Shown piece by piece: positions 17,970 through 27,392 of a DNA stretch of 64,000 bases (position 1 is the first letter of the stretch; every line of letters starts with the position of its first letter). The DNA is from Rhodoferax sp. OV413 (lineage in GTDB: Bacteria > Pseudomonadota > Gammaproteobacteria > Burkholderiales > Burkholderiaceae_C). The position numbers and the translations under genes were made by a program. The stretch is taken from NCBI RefSeq assembly GCF_945881795.1, contig NZ_CAMCVG010000002.1, positions 1-64,000 on the forward strand, written 5' to 3'. Under the pieces are notes generated by a model, which was not told where the DNA came from, searched no databases, and saw only the letters and a program-made list of their open reading frames with translations.

Positions 17970-18533
17970 TTACATCTGGCCTTCGGTGAGGGTGTCGAGT
18001 TGAAACCGCCCGCTCTTGTGCCACAACCAGGTCTCGGTGTAAGTGACGCGGCCCATGCGTACCGGCGCGGGGTAGGGCGCTGCGGCGCGCACCGAGCGCT
18101 CGATGTCGGCCATCACCTCCGGCGCATGGCGCGGGGCGCGCAGCCAGCGCACATCGGTCACCTGCCCACGCGGGTCGATATCCACATCCAGCACGCCCAC
18201 CGCGTACAGCAGCGGTGGCAGCTTGCCGGCGTAGATACGGTTGGCGTTGCGGGCGTAGAGGTGGTTTGCAGCGTCGCGGCGATAGTCGCGCGGGGTAGCA
18301 GCCTTAGAGAAAAACGCTGGTGCAGGCTCCTGGGCTGGCACGGGCTCAATGATGGCCACCGGAGCCGGGGGTTGCACCGGGGCGGGCGCTTGCACCACCG
18401 GGGGCTGCGCCGGCGGGGTGGGCTTGGTCATGCTGCATGCGCCCAAGGCGCACACCACACCGAGCACGGCAAGGCGATTGAGCAGCCGGGCGCGCTGCAG
18501 AGCCGCAGCCTGTGCGGGGCGAACGAGGGTCAT
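17970..18533 (-). CDS. Proline-rich lipoprotein with TonB-like C-terminal domain
   Basis: 187 residues from the ATG at 18533. The N-terminus has a signal peptide with lipobox LGAC (residues 29-32), then a Pro/Ala-rich spacer (about residues 35-75), then about 100 residues resembling the TonB C-terminal fold (DVDIDPRGQVTDVRWLRAP, AAPYPAPVRMG). The lipid anchor instead of a TonB transmembrane helix suggests a TonB-box or energy-transducer relative of unknown partner. It is convergent with uraH. Confidence 0.65.
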   Translation of the reverse strand: MTLVRPAQAAALQRARLLNRLAVLGVVCALGACSMTKPTPPAQPPVVQAPAPVQPPAPVAIIEPVPAQEPAPAFFSKAATPRDYRRDAANHLYARNANRIYAGKLPPLLYAVGVLDVDIDPRGQVTDVRWLRAPRHAPEVMADIERSVRAAAPYPAPVRMGRVTYTETWLWHKSGRFQLDTLTEGQM

Positions 18534-18637
18534 GGCGTGTCTCCTGATCCGTGTCTTTGGACCCACTGTGCCGCAAGTCGGGGGGCGCTGGCAAGTGGGG
18601 CTTGCCCGCTTCACCGGTCTTATTCTTTCTATCGTCT

Positions 18638-19495
18638 ATGAATGCTTTGAATCCATTGATTGCCGCTTTGGTGCAGGGGCCGGCAGTGCTGGTGACGGTG
18701 ACTGCCACCCGCGGATCGGTGCCCCGCGAGGCCGGAACCTGGATGGCGGTGCTCGGGGCGCAGTTCATCGGCACGGTGGGCGGCGGTCATCTGGAGCTGG
18801 ACGCCCTGGCGCTGGCGCGCGGAATGCTGCAGGCGCACGCCGCCGCAGAGCCCACCCCGACGCTAAACCGCCGCTTCGCCCTGGGCCCGAGCCTGGGGCA
18901 GTGCTGTGGTGGCGAGGTGCATTTGCAGTTGGAGCTGGTCACGCTGGCTGACGAGCCGGCTCTGCGGCAGCGTCTGACAGACAAGCGCTGGCCGCTGGGC
19001 CTTTTTGGCGGCGGGCATGTGGGGCAGGCCATGGTGCAGGTGCTGGCACATCTGCCGTTTGATGTGCGCTGGGTGGACAGCCGCGACGGAATGTTCCCCG
19101 CGCAGCTGCCGGACAACGTGCAGTGCGAACACTCCGAACCGGTGCAGGCTGCGGTGGCTGCGTTGGCGCCCGCCAGCCGCGTGCTGGTGATGAGCTTCAG
19201 CCACGCGGAAGACCTCGACATCGTGGCCGCCTGCCTGAAGCGCCAGCGCGAACGCGGCGACCTGCCCTATATCGGCCTGATTGGCAGCCACACCAAGTGG
19301 GCCACCTTTCAGCGCCGCCTGGCGGAGCGCGGATTTACGCCCGACGAGCTGGCGCAGGTGACGTGCCCCATCGGCGTGCCGGTGGTCAAAGACAAGCGCC
19401 CGGAAATCATCGCCGTGGCTGTGGCAGCCCAGATCCTGCAAGTGCCAGACAGCCAACCGACAGCCGCCCGCCGGCAGACTGAGGAGAATCCCTGA
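18638..19495 (+). CDS. xdhC: Xanthine dehydrogenase accessory protein XdhC
   Basis: XdhC proteins bind molybdenum cofactor, promote its sulfuration and insert it in xanthine dehydrogenase. The 285-residue protein has TVTATRGSVPREAGTWM and TVGGGHLELDAL at the N-terminus and a Rossmann-like C-terminal half (GLFGGGHVGQAMVQVL, IGLIGSHTKWATFQRRL, CPIGVPVVKDKRPEIIAVAV). The start at 18638 is the first that fits the conserved N-terminus. Its stop overlaps the puuD start by one base. The structural genes xdhB/xdhA lie about 18 kb away, beyond the inserted block. Confidence 0.93.
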   Translation: MNALNPLIAALVQGPAVLVTVTATRGSVPREAGTWMAVLGAQFIGTVGGGHLELDALALARGMLQAHAAAEPTPTLNRRFALGPSLGQCCGGEVHLQLELVTLADEPALRQRLTDKRWPLGLFGGGHVGQAMVQVLAHLPFDVRWVDSRDGMFPAQLPDNVQCEHSEPVQAAVAALAPASRVLVMSFSHAEDLDIVAACLKRQRERGDLPYIGLIGSHTKWATFQRRLAERGFTPDELAQVTCPIGVPVVKDKRPEIIAVAVAAQILQVPDSQPTAARRQTEENP

Positions 19496-20733
19496 TGGAA
19501 AGCTACCTGCTCGACTGGGCCAACCTGCTGCTGCGCTGGGTGCACGTCATCACCGCGATTGCATGGATTGGCTCGTCGTTTTATTTTGTGTTTCTCGACA
19601 GCAGCCTCACGCCACCGCAGGACGATGATCTGAAAAGGCAGGGCGTGAGCGGCGAGCTGTGGGCGGTGCATGGCGGCGGGTTCTATCACCCGGTCAAGTT
19701 TGCCGGCGCGCCACCCCAGCTGCCCGCCAAGCTGCACTGGTTTTATTGGGAGAGCTACAGCACCTGGTTGAGCGGGTTTGCGCTGTTCACCGTGTCCTAC
19801 CTCTGGAGCGCAGGAACCTACCTGATTGATAAATCGGTCATGGCCTGGCAGCCGTACGCGGCGATTGGAGTGGCGCTGTCGTTCTTGGTGGTGTTCTGGC
19901 TGGCGTACGACAGCATTTGCCGGGCCTTTGGCGCGCGCAAGAACGGCGAGGCGATTGTTGGCGCGCTGGTGGCTTTGCTGGTGTGTGTGGCGTCGTACCT
20001 GGCCTGCCACTGGTTTGCAGGGCGCGCTGCGTTCTTGCTGGTGGGCGCGATGATGGCTACCGCCATGAGCGCCAACGTTTTCTTCTGGATCATTCCCGGC
20101 CAGCGCAGCATGGTGGCAGACATTGCCGCCGGCCGCGCGGTAGACCCCATCCACGGCAAGCGCGGCAAGCAACGCAGCGTGCACAACACCTACTTCACCC
20201 TGCCGGTGTTGTTTGCCATGCTGAGCAACCACTACAGCTTCACCTACAGCCACCCGCAGAACTGGCTGGTCTTGATCGTGATGATGGGCGCGGGCGCGGC
20301 CATCCGCCAATTCTTTGTGCTGCGCCATGGCTACCACCTGGGCCGCAACCCGCACCCCTGGCGCTACGCCGCGGTTGGTGTGGTGGCCATCGTGGGCGCT
20401 GTGGTGTGGCTGGCCCCTTCCGCACAGCCGGTTGCTATCAAAAATGAAGCTGCCGGCGCAATGATGGCGGGCGAAAATAGCCAAAACGGCCCCAAAAGCT
20501 TCCAGGAAGTGCAGGCCGTGCTGGCCCAGCGCTGCTACAGCTGCCACGGCGAAAACCTGCAAATGAAAAATGTGCGCGTGGACAGCCCGCAAGAAGCGGC
20601 CCGCCACGCGCAGGCGATTTACCAGCAGGTCGTGGTCAGCAAAATCATGCCGATGAACAACGCCACGCAGATTACCGACGCTGAGCGCGCGGTGATCGGG
20701 CGCTGGTTTGAGGGCGGGGCGAAGACCGACTAG
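19495..20733 (+). CDS. puuD: Urate hydroxylase PuuD, membrane protein with C-terminal cytochrome c domain
   Basis: Membrane-bound urate oxidase of the PuuD type. The 412-residue protein has about eight hydrophobic segments with conserved signatures (LRWVHVITAIAWIGSSFYF, the SVHNTYFTLPVLFAMLSNHYS stretch), then a cytochrome c domain with CYSCHGE near residue 345 and distal Met in KIMPMNN. Electrons therefore go to the respiratory chain and not to oxygen directly as H2O2. A dispersed repeat lies in frame in the linker between the two domains. The start overlaps the xdhC stop. Confidence 0.94.
   Translation: MESYLLDWANLLLRWVHVITAIAWIGSSFYFVFLDSSLTPPQDDDLKRQGVSGELWAVHGGGFYHPVKFAGAPPQLPAKLHWFYWESYSTWLSGFALFTVSYLWSAGTYLIDKSVMAWQPYAAIGVALSFLVVFWLAYDSICRAFGARKNGEAIVGALVALLVCVASYLACHWFAGRAAFLLVGAMMATAMSANVFFWIIPGQRSMVADIAAGRAVDPIHGKRGKQRSVHNTYFTLPVLFAMLSNHYSFTYSHPQNWLVLIVMMGAGAAIRQFFVLRHGYHLGRNPHPWRYAAVGVVAIVGAVVWLAPSAQPVAIKNEAAGAMMAGENSQNGPKSFQEVQAVLAQRCYSCHGENLQMKNVRVDSPQEAARHAQAIYQQVVVSKIMPMNNATQITDAERAVIGRWFEGGAKTD
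20434..20486 (+). repeat. Dispersed ~54-bp repeat, copy 3, in frame inside puuD
   Basis: Begins gctatcaaaaatgaagctgc and runs to about aaatagccaaaa. In PuuD it encodes the linker around AIKNEAAGAMMAGENS, between the last membrane helix and the cytochrome c domain. It is one base shorter than other copies in my alignment and more diverged. Confidence 0.6.
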
Positions 20734-20804
20734 GCCTGGCCCCGGTGTCTCTCCGGCTTCTCCGACGCCGGGCCACCCTCGTGGAAACTATCCCGGACGC
20801 CAAA

Positions 20805-21197
20805 TTAAGGCATCATGCTTTCGATGGCAAGGACGAAAATTTTTGCATCAGCGACCATGGTCGACGCGTCTGGCATCTCCACCGAATCACCATCGTAATC
20901 TGCCAGAAGGCGCATTTCTTCTGCTCTTTTGAGCGACCGCCCCAAATCTTTTGAAATGGTTCCATCTTTGATCAAGTGCTCACTGAAGGCTTTGATCAGT
21001 CCGCGATGGGTCTTGGCGAAATCCGCTTCAGAACGGCTCAGCTTGATTCATAGTGCGGCGCGGGCCGCATCAAACATGGCGTAGTAAGCCCTATTGCACG
21101 CGCCATTCGCGTCATTCAATTCAATCAGGCCCTGCGCCGATCGCAGTGCCTGCTGCGCTTTGGCCATCAACGCTTCAGCGGCCCGTTTATCCGTCAC
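20805..21197 (-). pseudogene. HEPN-domain protein interrupted by a stop codon
   Basis: From a GTG at 21195-21197 the frame reads VTDKRAAEALMAKAQQALRS through NRAYYAMFDAARAAL, then a TGA at 21048-21050. The same frame then continues open for 81 codons with sequence typical of the rest of the family (AKTHRGLIKAFSEHLIKDG, SLKRAEEMRLLADYDGD) to a TAA at 20805. It looks like a HEPN toxin killed by one nonsense change. The usual R-x6-H motif reads R-x6-D here. It starts within the stop of the upstream MNT gene (GTGA), as in intact HEPN-MNT pairs. Confidence 0.8.
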
Positions 21198-21553
21198 AGC
21201 CAAATACCTTCGCGGGCAATATTCGCCAACAAGGAAGGGTTCGAGAAAAGTTCCGGATGTTCCCATTGATCCATCCATACGGGCAAGGGAGAAATATTGA
21301 GGCCCGTTTCCATGAGCACGTCAAATGCCAGATTCGCCATGGCCATCTTGGTTGGCACCATTCGAGCGTGTGCTCCCTCCAGCAACAATGCGACATCGGC
21401 ATCACTGTCAACCCGATGAGTACCCCTTGCGCGGCTGCCAAACACTATCGCCCCTTTGGGATGAAATTGCGCTTGTGCGACCTCCAAAAAGCGACGAACA
21501 GCCCGCTCGGTATGTGCATCGAGTTGTGGTTTTGAAGTGGGCGAGTCAGACAT
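21194..21553 (-). CDS. MNT-type minimal nucleotidyltransferase (antitoxin of a HEPN-MNT pair)
   Basis: 119 residues with the polymerase-beta-like signature FGSRARGTHRVDSDADVALLL near residue 38, including the two catalytic Asp. In MNT-HEPN modules this protein neutralises the HEPN RNase, in several cases by AMP-ylating it. The reading frame looks intact while its HEPN partner immediately downstream is broken. Its presence marks the left edge of the accessory block after puuD. Confidence 0.85.
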   Translation of the reverse strand: MSDSPTSKPQLDAHTERAVRRFLEVAQAQFHPKGAIVFGSRARGTHRVDSDADVALLLEGAHARMVPTKMAMANLAFDVLMETGLNISPLPVWMDQWEHPELFSNPSLLANIAREGIWL

Positions 21554-21592
21554 ATTGCGGCAGCCTTTGTAGTTGCAATTTTACGGTCGTTA

Positions 21593-21628
21593 GGATCTCG
21601 CCCCCTGCGCCTGCAACAGGCGAGATCC
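21593..21628. repeat. Inverted repeat, 10-bp arms
   Basis: GGATCTCGCC (21593-21602) pairs with GGCGAGATCC (21619-21628) across 16 nt. It lies between the MNT gene and the deaminase fragment. No T-run follows in either direction, so it is not a typical terminator; it could be a junction feature. Confidence 0.35.
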
Positions 21629-21692
21629 CCCAGTTTCAGTAGTTTCTGGTAGCGGAACCCGCGAGTTTTTAAGCTACTTGTGGAACTTGGGC

Positions 21693-21929
21693 TTAGCGCC
21701 CCGCCTGCGCCAGCTGCAGCGCCAGCCGGTTGTGGCGCTCCATCAGCGGGCCAAGGTCTACCGTGTCCAAATGGCCCTCGCGCACCACTACTTTGCCGTT
21801 GACGACCGTGTAGTCCGCCTGCGGGCTGGCACACAGCAGCAGGCTGCCGGCAGGGTCGTGCACCGCGCCACCGGCATAGCCCAGCAGGGCGGTCTCACGC
21901 ATCAGGTCCCGGCTCACGCTAAAGGGCAA
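21693..21929 (-). pseudogene. Truncated, internally deleted copy of the 8-oxoguanine deaminase gene
   Basis: The 78-codon frame reads PFSVSRDLMRETALL, jumps directly to AGGAVHDPAGSLLLCASPQADY, and runs to the C-terminus MERHNRLALQLAQAGR. Both parts match the full deaminase encoded at 34380-35843; about 590 bp in between, with catalytic residues, are missing, as is everything upstream. It cannot be an active amidohydrolase. It is a duplication remnant in the same orientation as the intact gene 12.7 kb away. Confidence 0.9.
21711..21875 (-). repeat. Direct repeat, left copy (165 bp of deaminase 3' end)
   Basis: Matches 34401-34565 without gaps and with about seven mismatches in my hand alignment. 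A second, shorter match, 21881-21933 with about 35159-35211, follows. The same orientation at both ends makes this a direct repeat flanking the block. Confidence 0.9.
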
Positions 21930-22003
21930 GCAGCACAGAGGCTGCGAAAGAGGTCAGTGCGGCGGGCAAGTGAACTGCCTGCCATCCTAACGCCCTGCTG
22001 CTC

Positions 22004-22982
22004 TCAATTGCTGATGATGCTCAGCAACTCTTCCCGAGTGCTCGGATCGTTCATGTACTTGCCGTACAGGGGGGACATGCGACGAACCATGGGCGCCGGA
22101 TCCTTGAGCCGCACAAATTGCACGACCTGTTTGGAGGCCGTCTCAATCGCAGAGGCCACGCGCTTGTTCCACAGTTCGCGCATGAGTGCAGCTGACTCCG
22201 CTCCGGCCTTGCTGAAGGCGGTTTTGTCGGCAGCACTGAGACTGTCCCACAGCTTGGTGGACACCACCAAGGCTTCGGGCGAGATCACATGGTTGGTCAC
22301 ATACACCGACTTGGCCACCTTGTAGTGCCAGGTCGACTCGAAGGAGGGCATGTTGTTCTCTGCGCAGTCCACTTCGCGTTTTTCGAGCGCAGCCATCACT
22401 TCTTTGAAGGGTAGCGCTACGGGTGTTGCGTCCAGCAGCTTCACCATCTCCAGATACACCTCGGATTGCTGAACCCGGATCCGTGCACCGGCGAGGTCCT
22501 TGAAGCTGTTGAGCGGCCGGTTCACACAGTAGAACGAGCGGCCTCCGCCGTCGTACCAGCCCAGCACTACAAAACCGGCTGCCTGCAGTTTGGCGGCGAA
22601 GCGCTCACCCAGCTTGCCGTCCAGATGTTTGAACATGTGGGCGGAATCGGTAAACAAAAAAGGCAGGTTCAGCGCCTTGAGACCCGGTGCTGAATCCGAC
22701 AAGGGCCCGGAGCTGAATTCGGCCCGGTCAATCTCGCCGGACTTGAGCATCTGCACTGCCTTGGGCTGGTCGCCCAAGGTGGCGTTGGAAAAAAATTTCC
22801 ATCTGGTAGCGGCCTTAGGTTCCCTGGGCCACCAGACTGGCAAAGCGCTTGAGCGCCTCAGTGACCGGGTAGCCGTCAGGGTGAATATTCCACGCACGCA
22901 ATTTGGTCTGCGCATGGCTGGTGGTGCTCACCAGCAACAGGCTGGCGAGGGCAAGGCATCGCCATGGCGTACGTGGCTTCAT
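22004..22982 (-). pseudogene. TRAP transporter substrate-binding protein DctP, disrupted
   Basis: The N-terminal part (MKPRTPWRC with signal peptide, TKLRAWNIHPDGYPVTEAL) reaches a TAA after VAQGT near 22816. The frame beyond would read GRYQMEIF, a typical DctP stretch, then meets a run of seven T (sense strand) that shifts it. The rest (FSNATLGDQPKAVQMLKSGEI to SIISN) is open in another frame. Two lesions, a nonsense codon and a +1 shift, separate the halves. The substrate site region (ARIRVQQSEVYLEMV) is retained. It is last in the aldarate operon, 4 bp after garR. Confidence 0.8.
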
Positions 22983-22986
22983 CGCA

Positions 22987-23874
22987 TCAGCCCGTGGCGA
23001 CTTCGTGTGCACCCATGATTTCCAGGGCGCGCACCAAGGCAGAGTGGTCCAGGCCAGCCATGTCGTTAGCGGCACACACCTGCATCAGTTGCGCGGCCCC
23101 TGCGGTCTGGGGCAATGCCAGGCCCATGGCTTTGGCACCACTTAGGGCCAGGTTCAAGTCTTTCTGGTGCAGGCTGATGCGGAAGCCGGGGTTGAAGGTG
23201 CGCTTGACCATGCGCTCGCCATGCACTTCCAGAATGCGCGAGGCGGCAAATCCGCCCATCAGCGCATGGCGCACTTTGGCAGGGTCCGCACCGGCTTTGC
23301 TGGCAAACAGCAGGGCCTCGCCCACAGCAGCGATGTTGAGCGCGACAATGATCTGGTTGGCCACCTTGGTGGTCTGGCCATCGCCGTTGCCGCCCACCAG
23401 CGTGATGTTTTTGCCCATGAGCTGCAGCAATGGCAACACGGCGTTGAAGGTAGCTTCTTCGGCGCCCACCATGATGGTCAAGCTGGCCGCCTTGGCGCCG
23501 ACTTCGCCTCCGGAGACCGGGGCATCCATGTACTGGCAGCCCAGTGCATTGATTTTTTGCGCAAACACCTTGGTATCGATGGGCGAGATAGAGCTCATGT
23601 CGACCACCGTCTTGCCCAGGCTCAGGCCTTCGGCCACGCCGTTGGCGCCGAACAGCACCTGCTCGACGTCCGGCGTGTCCGGCAGCATCAGAAAGAGAAT
23701 GTCTGCCCTCTGCGCCACTTCTTTCGCGCTCGCGCAGGGCTTGCCGCCTGCTTCCAGCAGATTTTGCTGGACACTGCCACGGGTGTTCAGGTACACGGTG
23801 TGTCCCGCAGCAAGCAAATGGCCCGCCATAGGGTTGCCCATGATGCCGAGACCGATAAATCCGAGAGTTGTCAT
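22987..23874 (-). CDS. garR: 2-hydroxy-3-oxopropionate (tartronate semialdehyde) reductase
   Basis: Reduces tartronate semialdehyde to D-glycerate with NAD(P)H. The 295-residue protein starts MTTLGFIGLGIMGNPMAGHLL (Rossmann motif GxGxxG), has the substrate-binding DAPVSGGEVGAKAASLTIMVG near residue 118 and the catalytic Lys region NGDGQTTKVANQIIVALNIAA near 165. The ATG at 23874 is chosen over a longer frame to 23946. It follows garL, whose product supplies the substrate. GlxR, the glyoxylate-pathway relative, is the alternative name. Confidence 0.92.
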   Translation of the reverse strand: MTTLGFIGLGIMGNPMAGHLLAAGHTVYLNTRGSVQQNLLEAGGKPCASAKEVAQRADILFLMLPDTPDVEQVLFGANGVAEGLSLGKTVVDMSSISPIDTKVFAQKINALGCQYMDAPVSGGEVGAKAASLTIMVGAEEATFNAVLPLLQLMGKNITLVGGNGDGQTTKVANQIIVALNIAAVGEALLFASKAGADPAKVRHALMGGFAASRILEVHGERMVKRTFNPGFRISLHQKDLNLALSGAKAMGLALPQTAGAAQLMQVCAANDMAGLDHSALVRALEIMGAHEVATG

Positions 23875-24016
23875 AGTGTTAAAGCGATGGAGTAAGAAAT
23901 CGTCGATCAGAGTGGGCTGGGAGACCGCGTGTTCTGCGGAGGTCAAGGAGGAGTCCGAAGGGCAGGGGACACGCAGCAGAACGCGCTACCACCCAGCCTC
24001 GATGTCCGGAGAAAAA

Positions 24017-24799
24017 TTAGCTGAGGTACCGGTCCCGCAAAGCCTGCGTTGCGTTACGGAACAGCCCCAGATCGCTACCCACCGCCACAAAGGTCGCGCC
24101 CATTTCCATGTAGCGGCGCGCGTCAGCTTCCACCGGAGCGAGGATGCCGGTGGGCTTGCCTTGGGCTTTGGCCTGGGCAAACACGCTGGCAATGGCCTCT
24201 TGCACCTCGGGGTGGTTGGCGTTGCCCAGATGACCGTAGCCGGCAGCTAAGTCTGATGGACCTACAAAAATGCAATCCACACCAGATACAGCGGCAATCT
24301 CAGCAGTGGCCATCACGGCTTGCCGGCTCTCAATTTGGACCGCCACACACATGTGCTGGTTGGCTTCCTGAAAGTAATTGGCCACTGTGCCGTATCGGTT
24401 GCTGCGCTGCACGACAGATACGCCCCGCATGCCCTCAGGCGGGTAGCGTGTGGCGGCGACGGCCTGGCGCGCTTCTTCGGCGGTCTCCACGAAAGGCACG
24501 AGAAAGTTGTAGAAGCCGGCATCCAGCAGACGCTTGATCTCGATGGCGTTGTTGCTGGTAGGACGCACGAACGGAGCACTCACGCTGTCCTTGAGCGCCA
24601 TGAGTTGAGGCACAAAAGTAATGACATCGTTGGGCGAGTGTTCGCCGTCCAGCAGGATCCAGTCAAACCCGGCAACACCCAGCACTTCGGTGCTGATGGC
24701 GCTGGCCAGGGATGCCCAGCACCCGATCAGGCGTTTGCCGGCCAGCAGGTCTTTTTTGAACTGGTTGGGGAAAGGGCGGTAAGGGGTGGGGTAGCTCAT
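24017..24799 (-). CDS. garL: 5-keto-4-deoxy-D-glucarate aldolase (HpcH/HpaI family)
   Basis: Class II aldolase that splits 5-keto-4-deoxyglucarate to pyruvate and tartronate semialdehyde. The 260-residue protein has the HpcH/HpaI landmarks: [57 protein letters not shown], the metal-ligand pair in VQIESRQAV and [15 protein letters not shown]. Metal Glu and Asp are present. It lies between garD and garR, as expected for the pathway. Specificity is inferred from this context. Confidence 0.92.
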   Translation of the reverse strand: MSYPTPYRPFPNQFKKDLLAGKRLIGCWASLASAISTEVLGVAGFDWILLDGEHSPNDVITFVPQLMALKDSVSAPFVRPTSNNAIEIKRLLDAGFYNFLVPFVETAEEARQAVAATRYPPEGMRGVSVVQRSNRYGTVANYFQEANQHMCVAVQIESRQAVMATAEIAAVSGVDCIFVGPSDLAAGYGHLGNANHPEVQEAIASVFAQAKAQGKPTGILAPVEADARRYMEMGATFVAVGSDLGLFRNATQALRDRYLS

Positions 24800-24823
24800 G
24801 GCAGGCCTCGGTGGATTCGGGGG

Positions 24824-26389
24824 TCAAGTAATGGGGGCCGGATTGAACAGCACGAGGGAGTTGTGCAACTTCCAGTGTTCAGCCCAGGTTTTTTTGCGGC
24901 CGCTGGCGACCTCCAACATCAGGCGGAAGAGTTCCCAGCCCATGTCTTCAATCGTGGCTTCGCCATCGGCAATGCGGCCTGCGTTCACATCCATCAGGTC
25001 GTGCCAGCGGCGTGCCAGGTCAGTGCGGGTGGCCACTTTGATAACCGGTACCTCGGCCAAACCATAGGGAGTACCACGGCCAGTGGTGAACACATGCAGG
25101 TTCATGCCGGCCGCCAATTGCAACGTACCGCAGATAAAGTCGCTGGCCGGAGTGGCTGCGTAGTGCAAGCCCTTGTGCTGCAGCCTCTCGCCTGGCGACA
25201 ACACACCGCTGATAGGCGCGGTGCCGGACTTGATGATGGAGCCCATGGCTTTTTCCACGATATTGGAAAGGCCGCCGGCTTTGTTGCCCGGGGTGGTGTT
25301 GGCACTGCGGTCGGCCTGGCCGCGGCCCAGATAGGCGTCGTACCAAGCCATCTCGCGGGCCATAGCGTCAGCGATTTCAGGGCTGGTGGCGCGGACCGTC
25401 ATTTGCTCGATGGCGTCTCGCACCTCGGTGGTTTCGGAGAACATCACCGTGGCACCGGCGCGTATCAGCAAGTCGGTGCAATAGCCCACGGCGGGGTTGG
25501 CAGTCACACCCGAGAAGGCGTCGCTGCCTCCGCACTGCACGCCTACCACCAGCTCGCTGGCAGGAACGGTTTCGCGGCGACGCGCGTTCAGCCGCTCCAA
25601 GTGCGGCACCGCAGAGGCCAGGACCGAATCAATCATGCTCATGAAGCCGACGTGCTTGTCAGCTTGCAAGCACACCACATCCAGCGCTTCGTTTGCTTGC
25701 AGGGGGATGGAGCCTGGCGGCAACAAGCGCTCGGGTTGCAGCTTTTCGCAGCCCAGACTGACCACCATCACTTCACCACCGAAGTTGGGGTTCTTCGAAA
25801 TGTTGCGCAGGGTCCGTATGGGAATGATGGCATCCGGTGCATCAATGGCCACACCGCATCCATAGCTGTGCTCCAGGCCAATGACATCGTCCACATTCGG
25901 GTAGCGCGGGAGCAGCTGCTCTTTGATGCGCTGCACTGCAAAGTCCACCACGCCAGCCACGCATTGCACGGTAGTCGTGATGGCCAGAATGTTCCGGGTT
26001 CCCACGGAACCATCCGCATTGCGGTAACCCTCGAAGGTGAAGCCGGTGAGCGGCTCGGCATTCCATGCCGGCGCAGTCGCCTTGGGCAGGTTATCGAGCG
26101 CCCGCGCTTCGGGCATCTGGAGCAAACGCTCATGCACCCAAGCACCGGCAGGTATGTCCTTGAGTGCGTATCCGATAGGTACGTCGTAGCGCAGCACCAC
26201 GGCGTCTTTGGCAATCGCGGTTAAAGCCACTTTGTGGCCCTGGGGCACGCGGTCCACCAGAGTCACGCCGTCGGGCAGAATGGAGCCGGCCGGCAGGCCG
26301 CCGTCGTTGACTACGATGGCCACGTTGTCCGCAATGTGCATGCGAATGCTGCGTGGTGAATCCGGTGGAGAAGAAGGGTTCGAACTCAT
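24824..26389 (-). CDS. garD: Galactarate dehydratase
   Basis: Dehydrates galactarate to 5-keto-4-deoxyglucarate. The 521-residue UxaA/GarD-family protein shows an N-terminal SAF-like domain ([19 protein letters not shown]), [15 protein letters not shown], the [12 protein letters not shown] motif, [24 protein letters not shown] and a C-terminal [20 protein letters not shown]. It could also be an altronate dehydratase relative, but the length, N-terminal domain and the garL-garR neighbours favour GarD. Confidence 0.9.
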   Translation of the reverse strand: MSSNPSSPPDSPRSIRMHIADNVAIVVNDGGLPAGSILPDGVTLVDRVPQGHKVALTAIAKDAVVLRYDVPIGYALKDIPAGAWVHERLLQMPEARALDNLPKATAPAWNAEPLTGFTFEGYRNADGSVGTRNILAITTTVQCVAGVVDFAVQRIKEQLLPRYPNVDDVIGLEHSYGCGVAIDAPDAIIPIRTLRNISKNPNFGGEVMVVSLGCEKLQPERLLPPGSIPLQANEALDVVCLQADKHVGFMSMIDSVLASAVPHLERLNARRRETVPASELVVGVQCGGSDAFSGVTANPAVGYCTDLLIRAGATVMFSETTEVRDAIEQMTVRATSPEIADAMAREMAWYDAYLGRGQADRSANTTPGNKAGGLSNIVEKAMGSIIKSGTAPISGVLSPGERLQHKGLHYAATPASDFICGTLQLAAGMNLHVFTTGRGTPYGLAEVPVIKVATRTDLARRWHDLMDVNAGRIADGEATIEDMGWELFRLMLEVASGRKKTWAEHWKLHNSLVLFNPAPIT

Positions 26390-26396
26390 GAAGGCT

Positions 26397-27371
26397 TCAG
26401 TCGGCTTTGATGTTGCGAGCGCTGATCAGCTTCTGCCAACGGACATATTCGGCAGCCTGGTAGCTGGCAAATTGCTCGGGGGTGTTGAGTACCAGTTCAA
26501 AGCCCAGCTCCAGCAACTTGGGAGCTACGACAGGGTCTTTGATAGAGGCCACAATGGCATCGAACATTCGCTTCTTGATATCAGCGGGCAGGCCTTTGGG
26601 TGCCGCCACCGCTTGCCAGGAGTTAACGTTGGCTTCCTTGACACCGCTTTCTTCCAGGGTAGGAACGTCGGGCAACAACGGGGAGCGTTTGGCACTTGTG
26701 ATGGCCAGTGCGCGCAGTTTGCCGGCCCTGATCTGGGGTAGCGCTGTGTTGATGTTCATGAACGAACAATCCACCTGATTGCCCAGCAGGTCGGTCATCA
26801 CCGGGCCGCCGCCTTTGTAGGGGACATGCACCCCAGTGGTACCGGTCTGTTGCCAGAACAATTCGGCGGTCAGGTGGTCGCTGCTGCCGTTGCCGGAAGA
26901 GGCAAAGCTCATCTTGTCCGGGTTGGCCTTCAGGTAATTGATGACTTCCGGCACCGACTTGCGCGCGGAGGCCGCAGGCACTACCAGCACATTGGGTGCT
27001 TGCGCCACGATGGTGATGGGGTCCAGGTCTTTGAGGGCGTCGTAGTTCGCTTTGATCAGATGCGGGGCAATCACGAATGGCCCGAGAGACGACACCAGAA
27101 AGGTGTAGCCATCCGACGGCGCGCGCGCGACCTGTGCTGCGCCTATGGTGCCGGTGGCCCCTGCCTTGTTGTCCACGATGAAGGTAAAGCCCGGGCCCAT
27201 CTTCTCGGGCAGCTTGGTCGACAATGCCCGCGCAATCAGGTCGGTAGATCCGCCAGGAGGGAATGGAACCACCAGAGCGATGGGTTTGGCGGGCCAGGTG
27301 TCGGCCCGACTCCAGGTAGGAGACGTGGCGGCCACTGCCAGCCCCGCTTGCAGAATTTGTCGACGTTGCAT
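26397..27371 (-). CDS. Bug/TctC family periplasmic solute-binding protein
   Basis: 324-residue secreted binding protein with a short signal region ([23 protein letters not shown]) and the Bug signature [21 protein letters not shown], then [24 protein letters not shown]. The tctA/tctB membrane genes are not present in this operon, so it may serve a transporter encoded elsewhere, which is common for the very large Bug family of Burkholderiales. Location within the aldarate operon suggests a sugar-acid ligand (inference). Confidence 0.88.
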   Translation of the reverse strand: MQRRQILQAGLAVAATSPTWSRADTWPAKPIALVVPFPPGGSTDLIARALSTKLPEKMGPGFTFIVDNKAGATGTIGAAQVARAPSDGYTFLVSSLGPFVIAPHLIKANYDALKDLDPITIVAQAPNVLVVPAASARKSVPEVINYLKANPDKMSFASSGNGSSDHLTAELFWQQTGTTGVHVPYKGGGPVMTDLLGNQVDCSFMNINTALPQIRAGKLRALAITSAKRSPLLPDVPTLEESGVKEANVNSWQAVAAPKGLPADIKKRMFDAIVASIKDPVVAPKLLELGFELVLNTPEQFASYQAAEYVRWQKLISARNIKAD

Positions 27372-27392
27372 GGTGTGCTTTCAGTGGTGTGT

